Source: Aequorivita sp.
GTDB lineage: Bacteria > Bacteroidota > Bacteroidia > Flavobacteriales > Flavobacteriaceae
Assembly (NCBI GenBank): GCA_002715485.1
Contig: PAZL01000068.1
Span: forward strand, 1-38,866
Direction: 5' to 3'
Length of the DNA: 38,866 nucleotides
Shown here: piece after piece, positions 33,173 through 38,866 of the stretch
How the letters are laid out: every line of letters starts with the position of its first letter
Position numbering within the stretch: position 1 is the first letter of the stretch
Notes under the pieces: model-generated
What the model was told of the DNA's origin: nothing
Databases searched by the model: none
The model's input: the letters and a program-made list of their open reading frames with translations, nothing else
Program-made: the position numbers and the translations under genes

Positions 33173-35488
33173 TTAAAAATCAAATTCATCCGGAATTTCC
33201 TCTACATCAGGATTTCCTTCACGCCATTTGGAACAATCAGTTTCAATGGAAAGATTTGCCGGGCGTTTAAAATTTCCAGTGGAAACGTCAAGATCTTCAT
33301 CGGCATAACAACTCTTCATGTACATAGCCCAAATGGGCAACGCCATTGTAGCACCCTGTCCGTAGGCAGTTGACCCAAAGTGGGTGGCGCGATCATCGCC
33401 TCCCACCCAAACGCCAGTAACCAAGTTTGGAACCATGCCCATAAACCAACCATCACTGTTGTTCTGGGTAGTTCCTGTTTTACCGGCAATAGGGTTTTTG
33501 AAATCGTATGGGTAGCCTGTAACCGCTTTTTTATAAACTGGAGAGCCTGTGGCCCAAGTGCCTCTCAATCTAGCTCCCGAACCTGACTGTGTTACCCCTT
33601 CCATCAAACTTACCGTTACATAAGCAGTTTCATTGCTGATAACGTCTTTGGTTTTTGGAACATTTTGATAAAGAACGGTGCCGTTTTTATCTTCTATTCG
33701 CTGAATTAAAATGGGCTCTACATACACCCCTTCATTTGCGAAAGTGCTATAAGCACCAACCATTTCATATACGGAAACATCGGGGGTACCCAACGCTATG
33801 GAAGGTACTGCGGGCATATTTTCAGTATCTACGCCCATCTTAGCAACTAAGTCTATAACAGGTTCTGGCCCCACACGATCTATTAATCGTGCTGTAATGG
33901 TATTTATGGAATTTGCCAATGCATACTTTAAAGTTACCATGCCGCCATAACCGCCTCCAGCATTTTTAGGTGCCCAAGGTTTTAACAAATTATGTTTACC
34001 CGCCGGAATGGTATACATAGTATTGGGTAAGGTATCACAAGGCGACATATGCATTTGGTCTATGGCGGTGGCATATACAAAAGGTTTAAAGGTGGAGCCT
34101 ATCTGACGCCTTCCTTTTTTTACCATATCATATTTAAAGCGTTTGTAGTCAATGCCGCCTACCCAAGCTTTTACTTCTCCTGTTTGAGGGGTCATGGACA
34201 TCATTGCTGCCTGTAAAAAAGATTTGTGATAACGAATGGAGTCCATAGGGGTCATTACAGTATCTATTTCACCTTTCCAAGAAAAAACACGCATAGGAAT
34301 TTTCTTTTTAAAGCTTTTAATAATTTCTTCCTCGCTTTTTCCCTGTTTTGTCATTTCGCGCCAACGGTCACTTTTGCGCATGGCTGAGTTTAATATTCCT
34401 TCCGTCTCTTTTTCAGTGATATCACGAAATGGTGCTGTTTTATTGTTTTTGTTCTGTTCGTCAAATGCTTCCTGTAAATGGGCTATATGTTTTTTTACTG
34501 CTTCTTCGGCATATTCCTGCATTTTACTATCTATGGTTACATATACCTTTAAACCATCTTGATAAATATTGTATTTGCTCCCGTCCGGTTTAGGATGTTC
34601 CTTAATCCAATCTTCCATAAAATGGCGTGCATATTCACGGAAATAAGTGGCGCTCCCTTCATCATGACCTTGTGGAGTGAATTTTAAATTCAACGGTAAG
34701 GCTTGAAGCGAATCCATTACTTTTTCTGAAATGAAATCATACTTTTCCATTTGGGCCAAGACCACATTTCTCCTTTCCAAAACCAATTCCGGTCTTCGGT
34801 TGGGATTAAAAAGCGAAGAATTTTTGAACATACCCACAAGCATGGCGGCTTCAGCAGTTGTCAATTGCGAAGGTGACTTGTCAAAATATATATTTGCGGC
34901 ACTCTCAATCCCTACGGCCTGATTTAGAAAGTCGTACTCGTTAAAGTACATCGTGATTATTTCCTCTTTGGTGTAACGACGTTCCAAACGGGTGGCAATA
35001 ATCCACTCTTTTACTTTTTGAATAACTCGCTCTAATTTGTTTGATGCCCTCTGGTCTGTAAAGAATAATTTCGCCAACTGTTGGGTTATGGTACTGGCGC
35101 CCCCGCGGCTACCCAAAAATGCGACAGCGCGTATGGTTCCTCTTCCATCAATACCCGAGTGGTCATAAAAGCGCACATCTTCTGTTGCTATCAAAGCATT
35201 AACTAAATGGTCGGGTAGACTGTCAAAGGGAACGGGTGTTCTGTTTTCTTTATAAAATTTCCCAATGGTTTTTCCATCGGAAGAAATAATCTCCGTTGCA
35301 AGATTTTTTTCAGGATTCTCAAGGCTGGTTTCGTCGGGAAGGCTTCCAAATACGCCCCACGAAGCTAAAAGAAAGAATAATATAATTAATAAAATGAAGC
35401 CAGCAAATAGCTTCCAAAATGTTCTGATGTGATGGCTCACATCAGCTTGTGTTTTCTTTTTCGGGGATGTCTTTTTTTTCGTTGCCAT
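33173..35488 (-). CDS. Class A penicillin-binding protein (PBP1A type)
   Basis: This 771-residue bifunctional enzyme polymerises glycan strands and cross-links peptides of the cell wall. A cytoplasmic basic tail and one transmembrane helix (about 24-47) come first. The GT51 transglycosylase domain has the catalytic Glu103 in ATEDVRFYDHSG and the STITQQLAK motif (about 132-140). The transpeptidase domain has the nucleophile Ser465 in GSTFKPF, the SxN motif at 527-529 and the KTG motif at 670-672. The last 50 residues are acidic and may be regulatory. The gene follows gldH by 5 nt, so it belongs to the ricT-gldH-pbp1A unit. Confidence 0.94.
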   Translation of the reverse strand: MATKKKTSPKKKTQADVSHHIRTFWKLFAGFILLIILFFLLASWGVFGSLPDETSLENPEKNLATEIISSDGKTIGKFYKENRTPVPFDSLPDHLVNALIATEDVRFYDHSGIDGRGTIRAVAFLGSRGGASTITQQLAKLFFTDQRASNKLERVIQKVKEWIIATRLERRYTKEEIITMYFNEYDFLNQAVGIESAANIYFDKSPSQLTTAEAAMLVGMFKNSSLFNPNRRPELVLERRNVVLAQMEKYDFISEKVMDSLQALPLNLKFTPQGHDEGSATYFREYARHFMEDWIKEHPKPDGSKYNIYQDGLKVYVTIDSKMQEYAEEAVKKHIAHLQEAFDEQNKNNKTAPFRDITEKETEGILNSAMRKSDRWREMTKQGKSEEEIIKSFKKKIPMRVFSWKGEIDTVMTPMDSIRYHKSFLQAAMMSMTPQTGEVKAWVGGIDYKRFKYDMVKKGRRQIGSTFKPFVYATAIDQMHMSPCDTLPNTMYTIPAGKHNLLKPWAPKNAGGGYGGMVTLKYALANSINTITARLIDRVGPEPVIDLVAKMGVDTENMPAVPSIALGTPDVSVYEMVGAYSTFANEGVYVEPILIQRIEDKNGTVLYQNVPKTKDVISNETAYVTVSLMEGVTQSGSGARLRGTWATGSPVYKKAVTGYPYDFKNPIAGKTGTTQNNSDGWFMGMVPNLVTGVWVGGDDRATHFGSTAYGQGATMALPIWAMYMKSCYADEDLDVSTGNFKRPANLSIETDCSKWREGNPDVEEIPDEFDF

Positions 35489-35493
35489 ATTTT

Positions 35494-35979
35494 TTACTGT
35501 TTGGAGGCTTCTTCAATACTGATGCCAACATCTGTAATGCCTTCGAGTTTTGTAACGCCCTCCACATCGCCATTATTGCGCATTGCTTGGGCTATGTCTA
35601 CCGTATAAGTGCCTTCTTCAAAAAACTGAACATTCTCTTTATACCAAAGCTTGTTTTCCTTAACAGCCCCAATGCCTTGCCCCATCCAGGAGCCATCGGG
35701 ATTGGCCATTCGGTATTCCAGCGTATCGGTTACGGTTTTGCCGTTTGGAAAATTCATATTTACTATCAAAAATAAATTGTTGTATTTATAATCGTTTGTA
35801 TTTCTGACATTTAAAAAGAGATTATACTTTTTAAGTGAATCCAGTTGCGGAATTTTAAATTCAACCACTTCTTCAGCACCCCAATGCCCCTCCATGGCTT
35901 TAACTTCACTGAACACAGTGTCCGACTCACAAGAAACGAGCAACACTGCAGTCAAAAAAAGTGCCAATAGCTTATTCAT
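35494..35979 (-). CDS. gldH: Gliding motility lipoprotein GldH
   Basis: GldH is one of the lipoproteins required for gliding in Flavobacterium and is thought to support the type IX secretion/gliding machinery. The 161-residue protein has the lipobox LLVSC with Cys17. The following part fits GldH: HWGAEEVVEFKIPQLDS, then LNVRNTNDYKYNNLFLIV, then GKTVTDTLEYRMANPDGSW. Its ATG overlaps the ricT stop by eight bases. The order ricT-gldH-pbp1A is, to my knowledge, common in Flavobacteriaceae. Confidence 0.93.
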   Translation of the reverse strand: MNKLLALFLTAVLLVSCESDTVFSEVKAMEGHWGAEEVVEFKIPQLDSLKKYNLFLNVRNTNDYKYNNLFLIVNMNFPNGKTVTDTLEYRMANPDGSWMGQGIGAVKENKLWYKENVQFFEEGTYTVDIAQAMRNNGDVEGVTKLEGITDVGISIEEASKQ

Positions 35980-37237
35980 TTTTAGAAGGCTTTCTGTTTC
36001 TGTTTTGGTTTCCTGATTTATTTCTGGGCTTCCCGCCAGATTTTTTGCGTTGGCCGTCTTTCGGCGTATTTCCTGCTACCGATGCTTCTGCTTTGCCGCG
36101 TTTTTTGTTTCTATTTTTATTTCTACGCTTTTTGCTTTTTTGCTTCGGTTGGTCAAAACGCGTTAAACTATCTTGGCCCACTACATTGCTAAACGGTTCT
36201 TTTTCGGCTTTTGGCGCTTCCATTATAAATTCCTCCAGCGCCATAGGCTTTTTACCTTTTTTGTTCAGCTCTATAATTTCATTCGCTTTTTCTACGGTAA
36301 GCTCGTGCCAATTTGCAAATTCCTTTTCGTAAGCGTACCACAGCAAACCTTTAAAAATATCTATCTTTTGGCATGTTGCGGTACCCTTTTCGGTCTGTAG
36401 TTTGGTTTCTGTGTTTGGAAAAGACTCCAATGCTTCCAGATAAGTATCCAGTTCGTAATTTAAACAGCACTTCAGCTTGCCACATTGCCCAGCAAGTTTT
36501 TGCGGGTTTAGCGAAAGTTGCTGATAGCGCGCCGCAGAAGTATTCACAGAACGAAAATCAGTCAACCAAGTAGAGCAACAAAGCTCGCGCCCACAGCTAC
36601 CAATACCGCCCAAACGTGCGGCTTCCTGGCGGAAACCCACTTGTTTCATTTCAATTCGTGTATTGAAAGTACGTGCAAACTCCTTAATCAATTCACGAAA
36701 ATCCACCCTTTCTTCGGCAGTGTAGTAAAAAATAACTTTTGATGCATCACCCTGAAATTCCACATCGCTAATCTTCATCTGCAATCCGTGGCGAATGGCA
36801 ATTTCACGCGAGCGTTTTTGCACGTCGGCTTCCTTATCGCGCACGCCTTGCCAAACGTCTATATCTTTTTGTGAAGCTTTTCGGTAAATTTTTGGCAGGG
36901 CCTCAATTTTTAATGGAATTTTTTTCTTCTTCATTTGTACCCTAACCAGCTCTCCGGTTAAGGTAACCATCCCAATATCGTGGCCTGGCGAAGCCTCGGT
37001 AGCAACCGTATCACCAATGCTTAAAGTAAGATTTTCTGGGTTTTGGAAGTATTCTTTCCTTCCGTTTTTAAAGCGCACTTCCACCGCATTAAAGGGTTCC
37101 ATATTGGCAGGAAGTTGCATATTTGAAAGCCAGTCAAACACCGTCAGTTTATTACAGCCATCAGTTCCGCAAGTACCATTGTTCTTGCATCCCTTTGGCT
37201 GTCCGTTGGCGCCAGTGGCACAGCTGGTACAGCCCAT
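35972..37237 (-). CDS. ricT: PSP1-domain protein, RicT-like
   Basis: RicT (YaaT) is part of an iron-sulfur-containing complex that helps RNase Y-dependent mRNA processing in Bacillus; its role in Bacteroidota is unproven. The ATG at 37237 gives 421 residues. A longer frame starts only at a TTG (37264). The N-terminus has five cysteines (3, 6, 17, 23, 28) in MGCTSCATGANG and NNGTCGTDGC. The PSP1 domain follows, with IGSCGRELCCSTW and GQCGKLKCCLNYE. The last 60 or so residues are almost all Lys, Arg, Asn, Gly and Ser, a disordered tail suited to RNA binding. It is the first gene of the unit with gldH and pbp1A. Confidence 0.9.
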   Translation of the reverse strand: MGCTSCATGANGQPKGCKNNGTCGTDGCNKLTVFDWLSNMQLPANMEPFNAVEVRFKNGRKEYFQNPENLTLSIGDTVATEASPGHDIGMVTLTGELVRVQMKKKKIPLKIEALPKIYRKASQKDIDVWQGVRDKEADVQKRSREIAIRHGLQMKISDVEFQGDASKVIFYYTAEERVDFRELIKEFARTFNTRIEMKQVGFRQEAARLGGIGSCGRELCCSTWLTDFRSVNTSAARYQQLSLNPQKLAGQCGKLKCCLNYELDTYLEALESFPNTETKLQTEKGTATCQKIDIFKGLLWYAYEKEFANWHELTVEKANEIIELNKKGKKPMALEEFIMEAPKAEKEPFSNVVGQDSLTRFDQPKQKSKKRRNKNRNKKRGKAEASVAGNTPKDGQRKKSGGKPRNKSGNQNRNRKPSKNE

Positions 37238-37352
37238 ATTTTTATATATAAAGCCCTTTTCCAATTGAAGAGGGACGAAAATTAAACAAATAATTTAATC
37301 AGTAAAGATACCAATAAAATTGACGATTGATGATTTACGATTTCAGATTTTT

Positions 37353-37437
37353 GAAGTCCCCTCCTTAAACGCTTCCCAAAGGTGTGGAAACGATATGGTT
37401 ATCGCTCCCCTCCTTTGGAGGAGTTGGGGGAGGCCTA
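37353..37437. repeat. GC-rich repeat-like element at the trhO 3' end
   Basis: The segment has C-rich blocks (TCCCCTCCTTTGGAGGAG, with a 5-3-5 hairpin CCTCC/GGAGG, then TTGGGGGAGG) that stand out from the AT-rich surroundings. Such CCCCTCC...GGAGG elements are, from memory, frequent between genes in Bacteroidota. The trhO stop codon (37435-37437) lies inside it, so the element may have replaced the original 3' end. Confidence 0.45.
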
Positions 37438-38466
37438 TTTTTTAAACTTAAGCTTCTCCGAACGCCCTTTCTTAAAAATTTTATTACTGTTCGGAATGCC
37501 TTGGCGCAGGCGCTTCTGCTCTTCATATGGCAAGTGGATTATTTCAATACACTCCTCGCTACAGCAGTTTTCCATGGCCACGGCACATTTCTCACATTGT
37601 ATAAACAGCAAATGGCAAGCTTCGTTTGCACAGTTTGTGTGGGTATCGCAAGGTTCGCCGCATTGGTGGCAGTGGCTTATTACCACGTCGGTAATACGTT
37701 CGCCACGGCGATGGTCAAAAACAAAATTCTTCCCCAAAAATTTATTTTCCAAACCTAAATTATCAACCTGTCTGGCATATTCAATAATACCGCCCTCAAG
37801 CTGAAACACATTTTTAAAACCCTTGTGCTTATAGTATGCGCTGGCCTTTTCACAACGTATGCCGCCGGTGCAGTACATAACCAGCTTCTTGTCTTCTTTA
37901 TGGTCTTTTAAATCTGCTTCTATAATGTCCAGCGAATCCCGAAACGTGTCCACATCAGGAGTTACAGCATTTTTAAAATGGCCTATTTCACTTTCGTAAT
38001 GGTTGCGCATATCTACCAAAACCACGTCCGGATCTTCAATAAGCTCGTTAAAGGTTTTGGCATCTACGTGTACGCCCTTGTTGGTTACGTCAAACGTATC
38101 ATCGTTAAGGCCATCCGCCACAATCTTGTCGCGCACTTTTACTTTTAGTTTTAAAAACGATTTTAAATCCTGCTCAATCGCAATGTTCAAACGCACATCT
38201 TTCAGAAAATAAATACCGTCAAGAAACTCCTTAAATTCCTTAAAACGTTTCGCCGGTACCGAGAGCTGCGCATTAATGCCTTCATGGGCCACATAAATTC
38301 GGCCCAAAACATCCTGCTCATACCAGGTTACAAAAAGATGGTTACGGAAAAGATGTGGATTGCCAATCTTGGCGTACTGATAAAAAGAAAGGGTAAGCCG
38401 TTCCTCGCCGGCCTGTTCCAATAATGCTTCCCTCTCTTTTGCACTTAATTTGTTGTACAGTTGCAT
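37435..38466 (-). CDS. trhO: tRNA uridine(34) hydroxylase TrhO (rhodanese family)
   Basis: TrhO (YceA) hydroxylates uridine 34 of certain tRNAs using oxygen, on the way to 5-methoxyuridine-type modification. The 343-residue protein has an N-terminal acylphosphatase-like/UPF0176 region (FYQYAKIGNPHLFR, then VAHEGINAQLS) and a rhodanese domain with the catalytic Cys199 in MYCTGGIRCEKAS. The C-terminal part holds about ten cysteines (266-306) in CxxC and CxxxC arrangements, probably a zinc-binding module seen in this family. The tail is basic. The gene is on its own, with a promoter-like element 45 nt upstream. Confidence 0.93.
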   Translation of the reverse strand: MQLYNKLSAKEREALLEQAGEERLTLSFYQYAKIGNPHLFRNHLFVTWYEQDVLGRIYVAHEGINAQLSVPAKRFKEFKEFLDGIYFLKDVRLNIAIEQDLKSFLKLKVKVRDKIVADGLNDDTFDVTNKGVHVDAKTFNELIEDPDVVLVDMRNHYESEIGHFKNAVTPDVDTFRDSLDIIEADLKDHKEDKKLVMYCTGGIRCEKASAYYKHKGFKNVFQLEGGIIEYARQVDNLGLENKFLGKNFVFDHRRGERITDVVISHCHQCGEPCDTHTNCANEACHLLFIQCEKCAVAMENCCSEECIEIIHLPYEEQKRLRQGIPNSNKIFKKGRSEKLKFKK

Positions 38467-38510
38467 GCTATACTTTTTTTAGGTGAAAAGAATTGATTTT
38501 TATAATGGTG

Positions 38511-38518
38511 CAAAAATA
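38511..38518 (-). promoter_or_regulatory. Candidate -7 element of trhO
   Basis: The minus strand reads TATTTTTG, a full TAnnTTTG match, 44 nt before the trhO ATG. A -33 TTG is not evident. Confidence 0.4.
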
Positions 38519-38708
38519 CAGGTTTTAAGGAAATAGGGGAGATTAAAATCTTTTTAATAGCTAAATTCTTTAAAGAATTGTAGGAAAAGCCTCCGCCAAA
38601 AAGGGGGAAATCCCCCAATAAAAAACAGGAAAAAACCTGTTTGGTATTTAAAAGGTTTAGGATAACTTTAAGAATTCAACTAACTTTAAACGGCTAACTT
38701 ATGAATAA

Positions 38709-38741
38709 ACACGCCCACACGCCCACACGCCCACACGCCCC
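38709..38741. repeat. Octamer tandem repeat (ACGCCCAC)n
   Basis: The unit ACGCCCAC occurs about four times in a row between 38711 and 38740 with no mismatch. Its high GC content is unlike the surroundings. It lies just upstream of, and in the same frame as, the start of the partial secreted protein gene. Confidence 0.85.
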
Positions 38742-38787
38742 AAACGCCACAAGGCTTCACGTACAGTCATTGAATTTTCTTAAAGCA

Positions 38788-38866
38788 ATGAAAACCTTTA
38801 TAACCATACTCATATTGGCCCTTAGCACAACAGCTTTTGCACAAATTACACAAATCCCAGACCCCA
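38788..38866 (+). CDS. Secreted protein, N-terminal fragment only
   Basis: Only 26 codons are in the window. They encode a good signal peptide, MKTFITILILALSTTAFAQ, followed by ITQIPDP. That junction is often seen in leucine-rich-repeat or T9SS-exported proteins of Flavobacteria, but too little is present for a firm call. An in-frame ATG at 38701 would add 29 residues encoded by the octamer repeat; it is less likely because it would bury the signal peptide. Confidence 0.65.
   Translation, partial: MKTFITILILALSTTAFAQITQIPDP

Larger units (their letters stand above)
38467..38787. other. Intergenic stretch with hairpins and a tandem repeat
   Basis: About 320 bases lie between the divergent trhO and the partial secreted-protein gene. 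They contain a 6-2-6 hairpin (GGGGGA/TCCCCC, 38603-38616), a 7-6-7 hairpin (AAACAGG/CCTGTTT, 38623-38642), two TAACTTTA boxes (38663-38670 and 38681-38688) that resemble -7 elements, and the octamer repeat described separately. Confidence 0.6.

Noticed and set aside
37238-37264. Longer start for the RicT-like protein
   Set aside because: It begins with TTG. The cysteine-rich N-terminus from the ATG at 37237 fits the family.
37382-37804. Plus-strand reading frames opposite trhO
   Set aside because: They are antisense to a well-supported gene and have no family features or signal.
38709-38741. Octamer repeats as a CRISPR array
   Set aside because: Units are contiguous and short with no spacers, and no cas genes are present.
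1-38866. tRNA, rRNA or known riboswitches
   Set aside because: I saw no cloverleaf, rRNA core sequence or recognisable riboswitch motif in the intergenic regions, though without a covariance search short RNAs could be missed.

Overview
The window reads as a chromosomal segment of a marine-type Flavobacteriaceae bacterium (phylum Bacteroidota). The evidence is a gliding-motility lipoprotein (GldH), a secreted protease with a type IX secretion (T9SS) C-terminal signal, several TAnnTTTG promoter elements typical of this phylum, the general lack of Shine-Dalgarno sequences, and low G+C with many AT-rich intergenic palindromes. I see no rRNA, tRNA, phage, CRISPR array or intact insertion sequence. 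Most of the window is ordinary core genome.

Layout. Positions 1-11,208 are almost all minus strand: a membrane-anchored TPR/AraC-type regulator, a PA0069-type radical SAM protein, an S15 peptidase, an enoyl-CoA hydratase, an NtrY-like sensor kinase, a HemJ-type protoporphyrinogen oxidase, a MATE exporter, ferrochelatase (hemH) and an AraC regulator. The AraC gene diverges from a long plus-strand haem operon (11,400-21,325): hemA, hemC, trkH, trkA, hemD, hemE, a DUF6973-like gene, an EI24 membrane protein, hemF, a broken four-helix-bundle gene, and hemB. With hemJ and hemH on the other strand, the window holds every enzyme from glutamyl-tRNA to protohaem except GltX and HemL.

Positions 21,371-26,391 carry a plus-strand series of small and housekeeping genes: two unknowns, a CNNM/CBS transporter-like protein, an O6-alkylguanine methyltransferase, a serine hydrolase, a DEDDy exonuclease and a lipoprotein with a duplicated His/Cys motif. 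A convergent T9SS-exported M4 metalloprotease follows, then a double-ATPase ABC protein with no permease nearby. The right end is minus strand: a 3-oxoacid CoA-transferase (scoAB), then pbp1A, gldH and ricT, then trhO. The start of a secreted protein runs off the end.

The most interesting points are: a TrkH/TrkA potassium-uptake pair embedded, with overlapping reading frames, inside the haem operon, whose HemB is of the cysteine-free magnesium type; a nonsense-mutated four-helix-bundle gene flanked by imperfect 21-bp inverted repeats between hemF and hemB; operator-like dyads in the AraC/hemA intergenic region; a pair of 14-bp palindromic repeats phased at exactly 21 bp upstream of the radical SAM gene; ferrochelatase cysteines that may hold an iron-sulfur cluster; and the lipoprotein with two copies of an NPPHGQPGHxC motif. 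I did not find a clearly new multi-gene defence or mobile system. The haem/potassium operon is the best candidate for undescribed biology.
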